From NCBI GenBank assembly GCA_965199745.1, contig CBDATB010000013.1, positions 620,001 to 684,000 on the forward strand: a stretch of 64,000 bases of DNA, written 5' to 3'. This document shows positions 35,445 through 46,348 of the stretch, piece after piece; the stretch's first letter is position 1; every line of letters begins with the position of its first letter. Under the pieces are notes generated by a model. The model was not told where the DNA came from. It searched no databases and saw only the letters and a program-made list of their open reading frames with translations. The translations under genes and the position numbers were made by a program. Origin of the DNA: CBDATB01 sp965199745. GTDB lineage: Bacteria > Bacteroidota > Bacteroidia > Cytophagales > Flammeovirgaceae.

Positions 35445-36239
35445 TTGAGGGCTAGAATTATTTTTAATCTTACAAACAAAGGAGCTACCTTATCTTTTCA
35501 TCACCAAAAGTTAATAGCTTCTTTGCTCAAAGAAATCGTTAGCAACAAATATCATAGCAACGATATATTACCAATAAACTTTTCAGGACTGAAAGGTCAA
35601 ACAAAAGTTCGCGCGGAAGGGCTGGCTTATATCTCTTCTAAAGTTACTTTAGTGGTGTCAAGTACAGATGAAGATTTTATTAGTTATCTTATTTCTTGTA
35701 TTTTCCAAAGAAAAAATTTGCTATTAGGAAATTTAATTTTGAAGCCAGAGTATGTAGAGCAAGAGATAATTGATATTGTTGCCACTGAGACCAGATATTT
35801 GTGTATGTCGCCTATAGTTATACAAAATGTAGAAGATAGCTATAAGAATAAGACTTTTATATGCCCTAGTACTAATGAGTTTTCAGACTTATTATACGAA
35901 TCTACTATTGTACGTATGGAGAGTTCTAAAAAATATGTCCCCCAGCAGTTAGCTAATTTTTATAAATTCCAAGTCCTACCTGATAATACTTACTTGCAGC
36001 AACTTGGAAGAAAAGACAAAAAATTTGCACGAATTTACACGGCTATACAAGGTACTGATGTAAAAGAAGTCAGGGGTTATACTTTTCCTTTTACCTTATA
36101 CGCTGCTCCAGAGGTACAAAATTTTGTTTTTAATTACGGCTTTGGCGAGTTAACCAACTGTGGTTTTGGTATGTTAGATACTATCAGGGCAGAGGTTAGA
36201 AAAGAACTAAAATTGCTACCCAAATATAAAAACATATAA
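35445..36239 (+). CDS. cas6: CRISPR-associated endoribonuclease Cas6 (standalone)
   Basis: Cas6 cuts CRISPR precursor RNA within its repeats. The 264-residue protein has the family's N terminus (MRARIIFNLTNKG), the conserved FHHQ (18-21) carrying a candidate catalytic histidine, NFSGLKGQTKV (45-55), EFSDLLYEST and, near the C terminus, FTLYAAPEVQ and the glycine-rich NCGFGMLD (238-245). It appears full length and intact. The start is a TTG at 35445, chosen because translation from it gives exactly the family N terminus and no ATG fits. No other cas gene and no CRISPR array lie within the window, so it is isolated, facing the rRNA gene. Confidence 0.85.
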   Translation: MRARIIFNLTNKGATLSFHHQKLIASLLKEIVSNKYHSNDILPINFSGLKGQTKVRAEGLAYISSKVTLVVSSTDEDFISYLISCIFQRKNLLLGNLILKPEYVEQEIIDIVATETRYLCMSPIVIQNVEDSYKNKTFICPSTNEFSDLLYESTIVRMESSKKYVPQQLANFYKFQVLPDNTYLQQLGRKDKKFARIYTAIQGTDVKEVRGYTFPFTLYAAPEVQNFVFNYGFGELTNCGFGMLDTIRAEVRKELKLLPKYKNI

Positions 36240-36445
36240 TAAAGTAGCCCGCTTTGGCATGCAAAAACCACCTTCTGTTTAGTTTCTATACTAGGGTGGT
36301 GAATTTTATTGATATAGCTTACCTCGAACTCGAAAGTGTCAAATTTACTCATAAAAGATGTCTCGTTTGGCTACCTACCCAAAACGCACCTTTCATTCAT
36401 CACGCAGTTTTTGCAGAATAGTTTTTGATTTGATGTTATGTATTG

Positions 36446-36519
36446 TGGAGGATATCGGATTCGAACCGATGACCTACTGCGTGCAAGGCAGTTGCTCTAG
36501 CCAGCTGAGCTAATCCCCC
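36446..36519 (-). tRNA. tRNA-Ala (anticodon TGC)
   Basis: On the minus strand a 74-base cloverleaf starts GGGGGATTAGCTCAG. It has the anticodon TGC in CTTGCAC, a T-loop GGTTCGAATCC and the acceptor end ATCCTCC plus discriminator A. CCA is not encoded. It lies downstream of the 16S gene, in the position usual for the spacer tRNA-Ala, but tRNA-Ile is absent. Confidence 0.95.
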
Positions 36520-36652
36520 AATATATTGAGCTATGTTTATAAACACTTAAGCAGTTCATAACTACTTTTATAAACTGCTTATTTGCTTTATCAAACCCAA
36601 AATTTAAAAAGATAGACAGAAGCGTTTCTACATTAGCCATAATAAACTCAAA

Positions 36653-38178
<1,526 letters not shown>

Positions 38179-38327
38179 AGAAATCTTACCAACTGACATT
38201 AAGCCAGTCACTGTACGTGTTATTTAGCTAACTCAATAACGCTTCTGCTAACTATCTTTTCAAAGAACACAATAAACACCTATTGTTAAAAAGTGTCCCC
38301 CATCTATCTATCAATAAAAGGGAAAGG

Positions 38328-38335
38328 CAAAAGTA
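38328..38335 (-). promoter_or_regulatory. candidate -7 element of the 16S rRNA promoter
   Basis: The minus strand reads TACTTTTG, matching TAnnTTTG, about 150 bases upstream of mature 16S. A T-run stands at the -33 position instead of TTG. A leader sequence with TTCTTTGAAA, often seen before Bacteroidota 16S genes, lies between. Confidence 0.45.
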
Positions 38336-38407
38336 AAACTATATTTCTAATTATAAAAAAATATCAGTGAAAATTTTATTTGCTTTTTAGAGTGAACTAC
38401 CCAAAAA

Positions 38408-38623
38408 CTAAAGATTTTTGGGCTTGGTGCTTCACAGCTATTTGCTCACGGCCTCATGGGAGTAAAAGTCTTACGTCAGCTCCACACGTGTACTCGCCAG
38501 TCCCTGACAATGTTTTTATCCTAATACTGACAAGGCAAAAATATACAAAGAAGTTTTTTCAAAAACTTTGTCGCTTGCATCCCACAGGCTAAAGACCCGT
38601 GGAATGTACGCCCATTTTTTAAA
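38408..38623 (+). repeat. dispersed repeat, copy A
   Basis: Begins CTAAAGATTTTTGG, contains a nearly invariant core (CTCCACACGTGTACTCGCCA and the following CCCTGAC), a T-rich stretch with TTTTTTCAAAAACTTTGTCG, and ends with the hairpin CCACAGG-CTAAAGA-CCCGTGG. Copy B is at 50.9-51.1 kb; the 3' third recurs inverted at 57.5 kb. No consistent reading frame is shared, so it is probably a non-coding mobile or structural element. Confidence 0.65.
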
Positions 38624-38677
38624 GATTTAATTCTTAATTATTTTTTTAGAAAAGAAAATATTCTTATTCTTGCTACT

Positions 38678-38764
38678 GCAAATCGGAGCGACCAGCTCCC
38701 GTGAACCCCCTAGGCCTGGAAGGGAGCAAGGGTAAGCGGTTGTAGCGGTGCGATTCCGGTTTGC
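38678..38764 (+). ncRNA. ffs: Signal recognition particle RNA (4.5S-type)
   Basis: An 87-base hairpin-forming RNA. The ends GCAAATCGG and CCGGTTTGC pair with each other. The apical part has the conserved SRP signature (GGCCTGGAAGGGAGCAAGGG), close to the GGAAG/AGCA asymmetric loop that binds Ffh. A run of six T follows directly (38765-38770), serving as terminator. It lies on the plus strand, 500 bases from the 16S gene. Confidence 0.85.
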
Positions 38765-39050
38765 TTTTTTGTTGACATTAGAAATACAAAGCTCATAAAA
38801 ACTAGCACAACAATATTAATCATTCTGAATATTGCCCCGTGGTTCAGCCAACTCAAATACTCTAAGATACTCTTCCAAATGCCAAGCGTGATGTTAATAG
38901 TTTCGTTTTCAAAAAGTTGTCAACTCTGAGTCTAGAACTACACAATAGTAGCAGAAAGACAAATGCTGATATATCTATATCTTACGAACCAAACAACTAA
39001 ATATTTTAAGGAATAAAACTCACTTTGGATACTTAAAAACCTCATATTTT

Positions 39051-39938
39051 ATGAATTGGCTACAGCAATTCAGGTACTCTTTGAAAAGACCTGAAATAGA
39101 AGAACTCATTGATATTATTTTTTTCAGACCTATGGCTTTTCTGCTTACTAAAGCACTTATGCACACAAGCATTACTCCAAATCAAATATCGTTCATTGCC
39201 ATGATATTCGGTCTTTTAACTGGCTACATTTACAGCTTCGGGACGGCCCGAAGCTTCGTTTTTGGTGCTTTGTGCTACGCTGTCAATAATGTGCTTGACG
39301 GGGCGGACGGTATGATAGCTCGACTGAAAAAAAATGGCACTAATATGGGACGTATTATAGATGGTTCGGTAGATTATGTTAAAAATATTGCACTATTTTT
39401 GGGTTGGGCTGTCGGCTTATCCAGTGTTGGTGTTATTACAGAATATCCCATTTGGCTAACGGTAGTTTTAACAGGTCTGTCTGCTGCTATACAATGCCTT
39501 TTCTTCGATTTGTATCGAAACGAGTACCTAAACCAACTTGATGGAAAGGATAATTTCCTAAATTCTTATATCAGGAAGCTGGATACTTTAAAAGACAAGG
39601 ACAAGAAGCTTTGGGAAAAAATACTTATCCAATCTGTTAAGAACTATTCTCACACTCAAAAAAAACTTATGAGTGTACGGCTTTTCCAATATGATAGGTA
39701 TACTTACGAGCGTTTCGGTAATGTATTGATCAAACTATGGGGACTTATGGGACCTGCAACACAATCCTTCATTGTTATAATAAGTTCGTTATTATATACA
39801 CCAACCTTGTTATTTAACTATGTTTTAATATTTTCGAATATATTGATGGCCGGACTTTTTACCACACAGTTCCTTATCAAAAAGTACAACATGATAAAGG
39901 TGGGCAGCGTATATAAGGGAGAGCAGAAACACTATTGA
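39051..39938 (+). CDS. CDP-alcohol phosphatidyltransferase family protein
   Basis: An inner-membrane enzyme that transfers a phosphoalcohol between CDP-linked substrate and an acceptor alcohol, as in phospholipid or polar-lipid synthesis. The complete signature D-x2-D-G-x2-A-R-x8-G-x3-D-x3-D is present at D83, D86, G87, A90, R91, G100, D104 and D108. Several hydrophobic helices surround it. The 295-residue length and the long cytoplasmic insert (about 155-205) resemble the less-studied members of the family, so the substrate cannot be named. A LysE-type gene follows after 36 bases. Confidence 0.85.
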   Translation: MNWLQQFRYSLKRPEIEELIDIIFFRPMAFLLTKALMHTSITPNQISFIAMIFGLLTGYIYSFGTARSFVFGALCYAVNNVLDGADGMIARLKKNGTNMGRIIDGSVDYVKNIALFLGWAVGLSSVGVITEYPIWLTVVLTGLSAAIQCLFFDLYRNEYLNQLDGKDNFLNSYIRKLDTLKDKDKKLWEKILIQSVKNYSHTQKKLMSVRLFQYDRYTYERFGNVLIKLWGLMGPATQSFIVIISSLLYTPTLLFNYVLIFSNILMAGLFTTQFLIKKYNMIKVGSVYKGEQKHY

Positions 39939-39974
39939 AAAAGTAACCGCAAGTGTTTAAAAAATTATGATACT

Positions 39975-40601
39975 ATGTTGCAATTATTACTCGGGTTTAC
40001 GTTGGGGCTGGCCATTGCCATGCCTCCCACAGGCCCTGTGGCTATTTTAGTGATACAGCAAATGATAAAAAAGCAAGTGAGGCGAGCCTTTGCTATTGCA
40101 TTGGGTGCGGGCTTGACGGGAAGCGTGCTACTTTTTACAGGGCTTACAGGCATCGCACTACTTAATTTTAATGACACGGTCAAAAATATTCTGGGCTTTT
40201 CGGGGATTATTTTGTTATTTATTTTAGGTGTTAGAGAACTACTCAGAAAAAATGTACCAATACCACCTAACCAAAGAAATATACGCAGTATTTACAAAGG
40301 ACAGGCTTATTTTTTGCTGGGTGTTAGTTTTGTTGTGGGAAACCCAACAGTGTACGTTACCTATACAGCACTGACTGCCCTTATCAAAGGATATGAGTTT
40401 TTTACGCATGATTTAACAGATAATGCACTCATCTCAGCCGGGATGCTAGTAGGAAATATTAGCTGGTATTTGTTTCTTGCTAACATGCTTACCAAAAATA
40501 ATCGCACCGTCAGCCATAGTTTTATTAATGTATTCGGCAGAGCAACAGGAATTATTCTTATCGGCATTGCTTTTGCAATGTTCTATAAGAAATTTGAATA
40601 A
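39975..40601 (+). CDS. LysE-family translocator
   Basis: A 208-residue inner-membrane protein with six hydrophobic segments. The N terminus, with a P-x-G-P motif in MPPTGPVAIL (16-25), and the GxxLTG element at about 46-50 are typical of the LysE/RhtB exporter superfamily, whose members export amino acids or related small molecules. The true substrate is unknown. It lies 36 bases after the CDP-alcohol phosphatidyltransferase gene and may be cotranscribed. Confidence 0.75.
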   Translation: MLQLLLGFTLGLAIAMPPTGPVAILVIQQMIKKQVRRAFAIALGAGLTGSVLLFTGLTGIALLNFNDTVKNILGFSGIILLFILGVRELLRKNVPIPPNQRNIRSIYKGQAYFLLGVSFVVGNPTVYVTYTALTALIKGYEFFTHDLTDNALISAGMLVGNISWYLFLANMLTKNNRTVSHSFINVFGRATGIILIGIAFAMFYKKFE

Positions 40602-40738
40602 AGGCAAGGGTGGTAATTAGAACGTATGATGAGTTTTTTATCTGCAATTCTTGGGACTCGATACCAACATCTGAGAAATACAAATTAACGTATTATAGAC
40701 GTTTTTGACTTATATTCCTTGAAAAATCAGCACGAAAG

Positions 40739-41400
40739 CTAAAAACGTAAAATAAGTTCTGCTAGGTTTACTTCACGAGACAAATTTAGTTTTTAACGCA
40801 GCCGATACCGACCGATTGCTGCACCCCTGACAGAAATATTCATAAGTTGTGCAATTTCCTTAGTTGACATATTCACCCGCAAATAAGCACAAATCTTTAT
40901 ATTTTGAAGGTTGAGATTAGCGTACTGTTTTTTTAGTTTTTGTGAGAAACCGCTGTACACTTGTTCAAAATGAAACTGGAAGTTTTCCCAATCTTTGTCG
41001 CAGTCAATATTAGAATCAATATTTTTAATAATTTGCTACGAGCAACAGTATTTTTTATTTGTTCTTTTAACGTGCTATTAGTATCTTTTTTAATGCTGTT
41101 AGTAAATTCGTTTTTGTTAATCAAATGCATGGTGGCAGTAGCGAGTTCTTTATTTTTATGGGTGATTTCTCCTGCTAATTTTTCATTTTTTAATGCTAAA
41201 ATTCGCTGTTCCGATGCTGTGGTGATGGTCTCGAGTTCATTGTCTTTTTTTAATGGTTCTCGCTCTTAGCGGAGTAGTATCTGTTTTTTTTCTTTTCTGT
41301 ACCTCCTTTCTATAAAATGCGAGCAATAGTAAAAATGCAATAAAGTATATTTTTGCAGTGACTGATGTATAAATGATGTATTAATATTTTTATATTGATG
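40739..41400 (-). pseudogene. decayed LuxR-type regulator (C-terminal half only)
   Basis: Reading the minus strand, a transmembrane helix (YFIAFLLLLAFYRKE) is followed, after a frameshift, by a coiled coil (LALKNEKLAGEITHKNKELA). After a second frameshift near 41035 comes an HTH domain (NIKICAYLRVNMSTKEIAQL and onward to GRYRLR). An in-frame TAA interrupts RLR-KL before the final NLAELILRF. The layout matches membrane-anchored Bacteroidota regulators with a LuxR/GerE-like HTH. The N-terminal sensor part is missing, as the SusC gene begins divergently nearby. It probably once controlled that locus. Confidence 0.8.
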
Positions 41401-41537
41401 TATACATAGTGTAGACCCACTTTCTATTTTTATCAATGTTGAATACATTTGTGTTGAACAAAATAAATATTTTCCAGTTATAACGACTCTACCTATTTAA
41501 TAAAAATTTATTGTTTGATTTCAGTGCTTTATTCTTT

Positions 41538-44500
41538 ATGAGAAAAATTTACAAACTTCTTATCACATTCTTGCTCGCTATGGTCGCCAACTTTTGTTTT
41601 GGGCAGGTAAAAATTTCTGGTAGGGTCAGCGATGTCAATGGGGAAAATTTACCGGGAGTGAATGTTTTACTCAAGGGTACTCGTACTGGCACAATCACTG
41701 ACCTTGATGGCAAATACAGTATTTCTTTGGAAAGTGGCGAAGGTGTCTTGCTTTTTTCTTACGTGGGATATTTACTCCAAGAGGTAACACTCTCTGGGCA
41801 AAATCAGATTGATGTTGTATTAGAAGAGAGTGCTGAAATATTGGATGAGTTAGTAGTTGTTGGTTATGGCACTCAGAAGAAAAGCCTGCTTACTGCTGCT
41901 ATTTCGCAAATTGGTTCTGAGGCTTTGGAGGACAGACCCTTGTTGAGGTTGGAGCAGTCGATTCAAGGACAAACTGCCGGAGTTCAGGTAACGCTCAATT
42001 CAGGGCAACCGGGTGCAGGGGCAAGGGTTCGTATTCGTGGGACAGGTTCTTTTGGGACTCGCCAGAATCCGCTCTACATTGTTGATGGAATACTGTATAA
42101 TAACGAGGGCAGTTTAGATTTTCTAAACCAAAATGATATTGCTTCTATCGAAGTGCTTAAAGATGCTGCCTCTGCCGCTATATACGGCGCACAAGGTGGT
42201 AATGGTGTCGTTATTGTGACGACTAAATCAGGAAAGAAAGGCGAGTTGAAAATAAGTTATGATAGCTATTTTGGTATGCAAAATACTGCTAAAAAACTAG
42301 ACCTACTAAATACACAACAGTATGTAGAAATATTAAACGAAGCAGCTGAAAATGCTAGCCAACCGGCTGTTTTTCCCAGTACGACTGATTTCAATTCTTT
42401 ACCCAATACTGATTGGCAGGACGCTGTATTTGCTAATAATGCCCCTATTTCCAACCATCAATTAAGCATTTCTGGCGGCAGTGAAAAATCTACCCATTTC
42501 TTCTCACTTTCCTATTATCAACAAGATGGCATTGTTGCTCCCGAAAGGTCAAACCTTAAACGCTTCACGGCTCGGCTTAATAGCGATTATTCAATAAAAA
42601 ATTGGTTAAAAGTTGGGCATAAACTTTCATTTACCAATATTGTCAACAGGGGAGTCACTGAAAATAGCGAATTTGGCTCTCCTCTGGGGCGTGCGATTAA
42701 TATCGATCCTACAACCCCAGTTTATGAAACAAACCCGACTCGTTTGGCAGAATTAGAAAACATAGTTTCGGGTAGTGATACCATCCGCTTTGAGTTAGTC
42801 TCGGATGAAAATGGTACTTTTGGCGTTTCAGATGTTGGTTCTGAAATTGTTAATCCAGTAGCTGCCCTAGCTATTCAAAATGGTGAAAATTGGGCTAGAA
42901 AAATTAATAATAACGTGTATGCACAAATTAATTTTTTTGAAGGATTTTCTTTCCGTTCAGATTTTAGTTCAGAAGTATCATTTTGGGGAGATCACAGCTA
43001 CACACCCGTACACTATTTAAATGCCACCAACAATGTGGGAATTAACACGGCAGGACCGACAGAAGTACGTTTAAATACTTCTTTCCAATCTGTCAATCAA
43101 ATTTTCAACTGGAACTCCGATAATATCATCACCTATAGTAAATCAATTGGAGAGCATAAATTTACAGTTACTGCGGGAGCCATTATTCAAGCGGGTACTG
43201 GGGTTATTTCTTTGAGCGGTAGTAGGCAAGATTTTGATGAAATACCAGGACAAACCAATATTGATGCTGCCAGAAATATAGAGAGTGACCGATCTGCTGG
43301 AAGTTTTGAAAACGAAAGTATATCCCGATTTTCTCTTTTGGGGCGTATTAATTATGACTTTAAAGAAAAATACCTAGCCTCTGTTTCATTTCGCCGCGAT
43401 GCTTCCTCTGCTTTTGGTGCTAATAACCGATTTGCTTATTTTCCTGCTGTTTCGGCAGGTTGGGTCATTAGTAAAGAAAATTTTTTTAATGCGGGCGTAA
43501 TTGATTTTCTCAAATTACGCGCCTCCTGGGGAGTGAATGGCATAGACTCTGACCAGACACTTCAATTCAGTTCAGTGATAGAAAACGGTTTTTCAGGTGC
43601 TTTAGCAACTTCACTAGGAAGTAATGAAACATTGTTTAGAGGTGCTTTGCCAGAGTTTTTGGCTAATCCCGATCTTAAATGGGAAGAGGCAAGACAGTTG
43701 GATATAGGCATTGATTTGCGCTTATTCAACAGCTCTTTTAACATTGCTTTGGATTACTATAACAAGACAAATGCCGACCTCATAGTAAATGGCTCCTTGG
43801 GAGGAGGTCTCACGCTAGGCAATGAACTGGCTATTTTTAATTTAGGAGACATGAAAAATGAAGGGATCGATATAGAATTGGGATACGTTGGAAAGATAGG
43901 AGAAAACTTCAATTATGACGTATCGGGTAATCTTTCCTACCTGAAGAATACTGTATTGAATATTGGCGGCGATGCTGCCGAGTTGATAGATGGACGCTTC
44001 GGACCGCAAGGCGTCGAAATATTGCGTACTATTGAAGGACTTCCGCTTGCCCATATATTTGGTTTTGTAACCGATGGTATTTTTCAAAATAGTGCTGAAT
44101 TGCAAGCACACGTCAACGCTGAAGGGCAAGCATTGCAGCCGGCTGCCCAAGCAGGCGATGTGAGATTTGTTGATGTGAATCAAGATGGCATCATTGACGA
44201 CGATGACCGCACAATGATAGGCGACCCAACTCCTAACTGGAGTTATGGTATGACGATTAATTTGTCTTATAAAAATTTTGATCTGTCTATATTAGGTCAG
44301 GGGATAGCGGGTAATGATATTTTTAGAGCTTATCGCCGCTTCGACCTGCCAAGAAGTAATTATACAGCCGATATACTCAAACGCTGGACAGGTGCAGGCA
44401 CCTCTAACAGACTGCCTCGTGTAACATTTAACGATACCAACGGAAATTTCACTAAGAGTTCCGACCTCTACATAGAAAAAGGAAATTTTTTCCGTATAAG

Positions 44501-44702
44501 AAACTTACAAATAGGTTACAAACTTCCCCAATCATTATTAGCTAAAATTAATGTAACAAAGGCTCGCATCTATATTTCTGCCAATAATTTACTTACGCTT
44601 ACGCAATATAGCGGCTTCGATCCTGAGTTGGTTGGAGGAGTGGACAGAGGTAATTACCCACAAGCACGTACTTTTTTATTTGGGTTTAATATAACACTAT
44701 AA
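41538..44702 (+). CDS. SusC/RagA-family TonB-linked outer-membrane transporter
   Basis: Imports oligosaccharides across the outer membrane with a SusD partner. The ATG at 41538 begins MRKIYKLLITFLLAM with a signal peptide ending FCFGQ; the frame is open upstream to a TTG that would spoil the signal. An N-terminal carboxypeptidase-regulatory-like domain (VKISGRVSDVNGENLPGVNV) is followed by the TonB box region ELVVVGYGTQKK, the plug, and a beta-barrel ending in FLFGFNITL. Length 1054 is full size. It is the first gene of a beta-glucan utilisation locus. Confidence 0.95.
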   Translation: MRKIYKLLITFLLAMVANFCFGQVKISGRVSDVNGENLPGVNVLLKGTRTGTITDLDGKYSISLESGEGVLLFSYVGYLLQEVTLSGQNQIDVVLEESAEILDELVVVGYGTQKKSLLTAAISQIGSEALEDRPLLRLEQSIQGQTAGVQVTLNSGQPGAGARVRIRGTGSFGTRQNPLYIVDGILYNNEGSLDFLNQNDIASIEVLKDAASAAIYGAQGGNGVVIVTTKSGKKGELKISYDSYFGMQNTAKKLDLLNTQQYVEILNEAAENASQPAVFPSTTDFNSLPNTDWQDAVFANNAPISNHQLSISGGSEKSTHFFSLSYYQQDGIVAPERSNLKRFTARLNSDYSIKNWLKVGHKLSFTNIVNRGVTENSEFGSPLGRAINIDPTTPVYETNPTRLAELENIVSGSDTIRFELVSDENGTFGVSDVGSEIVNPVAALAIQNGENWARKINNNVYAQINFFEGFSFRSDFSSEVSFWGDHSYTPVHYLNATNNVGINTAGPTEVRLNTSFQSVNQIFNWNSDNIITYSKSIGEHKFTVTAGAIIQAGTGVISLSGSRQDFDEIPGQTNIDAARNIESDRSAGSFENESISRFSLLGRINYDFKEKYLASVSFRRDASSAFGANNRFAYFPAVSAGWVISKENFFNAGVIDFLKLRASWGVNGIDSDQTLQFSSVIENGFSGALATSLGSNETLFRGALPEFLANPDLKWEEARQLDIGIDLRLFNSSFNIALDYYNKTNADLIVNGSLGGGLTLGNELAIFNLGDMKNEGIDIELGYVGKIGENFNYDVSGNLSYLKNTVLNIGGDAAELIDGRFGPQGVEILRTIEGLPLAHIFGFVTDGIFQNSAELQAHVNAEGQALQPAAQAGDVRFVDVNQDGIIDDDDRTMIGDPTPNWSYGMTINLSYKNFDLSILGQGIAGNDIFRAYRRFDLPRSNYTADILKRWTGAGTSNRLPRVTFNDTNGNFTKSSDLYIEKGNFFRIRNLQIGYKLPQSLLAKINVTKARIYISANNLLTLTQYSGFDPELVGGVDRGNYPQARTFLFGFNITL

Positions 44703-44729
44703 TATTTTCTATTCCAAAAATATAAAACA

Positions 44730-46244
44730 ATGAAATATTTGATCGCTTTGTACATAGTCTTCAATTTGAGTGCATGCAGCAACTTTCTCGAAACCGATCC
44801 TATTGGGAGACAACTAGAAATTAATTTTTACCAAAATGAAAATCAGGCTTTTCAAGCTCTGGTGAGTATTTACGATGTATTGGCTTGGGGAGGACATACT
44901 ACTTGGGGTATGCCACACGGGCTTTTTGAGGCTGCCTCAGACGATTGCCATGCAGGTGGTAGTGACGCCTCAGACCAGCCCGCTTGGGTAGCTTGGGATA
45001 TGTTTACCTTAGACCCTTTTATCGGACCGCAAGAAGATTTATGGGGTAGGTACTATGCAGGAATATACCGCGCGAATTTGTTTTTAGAAAGAATTGGTGA
45101 TATACCGGAAACTACCGCTGGATTCAAATCTCGTGCTATTGCAGAGGCTAAATTTTTGCGTGCCTACTTTCATTTTAACTTAGCAAGAATATTTGGAAAT
45201 GTTCCGATAGTCCTGAAAACCCTTTCGCTCAGCGAACTCCAAAACATCAGTCAGTCAGTGCCGAGTGAGGTGTATGACCAAGTAGAAGAAGATTTGAATG
45301 AGGCTATCGCAGATTTACCTGCAACAGTGTCAGAGGGTGAACTGGGTAGAATTGCAAAAGGTGCAGCACAGGCTTTGCTCGGAAAGACAATTCTGTTCAG
45401 AAGTGGTACGGAAAACACGCGCATGGCAGAAGCAGCTACCATATTTACAGACATGATTAACTCAGGCATATATTCGCTCGTGCCTAACTATAGTGATATT
45501 TTTAAAGAAAGTAATGAATTTAACAGCGAGTCTGTTTTTGAAATTGTTCATTCAGGCAGCGGGCAGTACGGAGATCCAGACTGGTTTGAGTTCTCAAGGT
45601 CTAGCGAGGGAAATTATACCACGCAGTTTATTGGTATTAGAGATTTGGCGGCACCCAGTGAGCCTTATGCTGCGGGTTGGAGCTTTTGCCCAGTAACCCC
45701 CGAAATGGAAGAGTTGATGCGCAACGACCCACGCTATGAACACAGTATTATCAATGGAAATACTATCAAAGCTAACGGTGGAAGTTATACAGAAGGGTTT
45801 CAGAATACCAACTTTTTTATTAAAAAATATACTCCTCTGAAGGCAACACTCCCCACCATAGGAACGACTGTGCTAAATTGGGGGCAAAACTATCTGGTCA
45901 TACGCTATGCCGATATATTGCTGATGGCTGCCGAGACCATTGTGAGAAGCGGTGGCAGTGAAAGTACTGCAATTAGTTATGTCAATGAGGTACGACAAAG
46001 AGCCGGTGCGAATAATCTTTCTCCATTTATTACTGGCAGCGATTTGTTAGAATCCATCTATTTGGAAAGAAGGCTTGAGTTGGCTTTTGAAGGACATCGC
46101 TACTGGGATTTGGTCAGAACTAATAGGGCAGCTACTGCACTTTCCGATAAGGGATTCATAGCCGGCACCCATGAGTTTTTACCCATACCCCAAGCAGAAA
46201 TCGATAATACAAACGGTGCTTTAGTGCAAAACCCCGGCTATTAG
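44730..46244 (+). CDS. SusD/RagB-family outer-membrane lipoprotein
   Basis: Surface glycan-binding lid of the SusC transporter. A lipobox (LSAC, C16) marks it as a lipoprotein. The 504-residue protein has the helical SusD fold with typical strings: ERIGDIPETT, EAKFLRAYFHFNLAR, ADILLMAAE and YLERRLELAFEGHRYWDLVR. It starts 27 bases after the SusC gene and is clearly cotranscribed. The ligand is inferred to be a beta-glucan from the GH16 gene downstream. Confidence 0.94.
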   Translation: MKYLIALYIVFNLSACSNFLETDPIGRQLEINFYQNENQAFQALVSIYDVLAWGGHTTWGMPHGLFEAASDDCHAGGSDASDQPAWVAWDMFTLDPFIGPQEDLWGRYYAGIYRANLFLERIGDIPETTAGFKSRAIAEAKFLRAYFHFNLARIFGNVPIVLKTLSLSELQNISQSVPSEVYDQVEEDLNEAIADLPATVSEGELGRIAKGAAQALLGKTILFRSGTENTRMAEAATIFTDMINSGIYSLVPNYSDIFKESNEFNSESVFEIVHSGSGQYGDPDWFEFSRSSEGNYTTQFIGIRDLAAPSEPYAAGWSFCPVTPEMEELMRNDPRYEHSIINGNTIKANGGSYTEGFQNTNFFIKKYTPLKATLPTIGTTVLNWGQNYLVIRYADILLMAAETIVRSGGSESTAISYVNEVRQRAGANNLSPFITGSDLLESIYLERRLELAFEGHRYWDLVRTNRAATALSDKGFIAGTHEFLPIPQAEIDNTNGALVQNPGY

Positions 46245-46348
46245 TATGCTTCTTATTAAATTATACCGATAGATATTCATATTTCGAACAAATATTTTCT
46301 AACTATTCTTATGTATTTTATCTCATTTTAAACCAAACTTTATTTTCT

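Noticed and set aside
34990..36445. A CRISPR array near cas6
   Set aside because: I looked for regularly spaced direct repeats on both sides and found none; the rRNA gene and a plain AT-rich spacer flank cas6.
40961..41269. A hydrophobic 102-codon frame on the plus strand
   Set aside because: It is antisense to the clear coiled-coil and HTH remnant of the decayed regulator.
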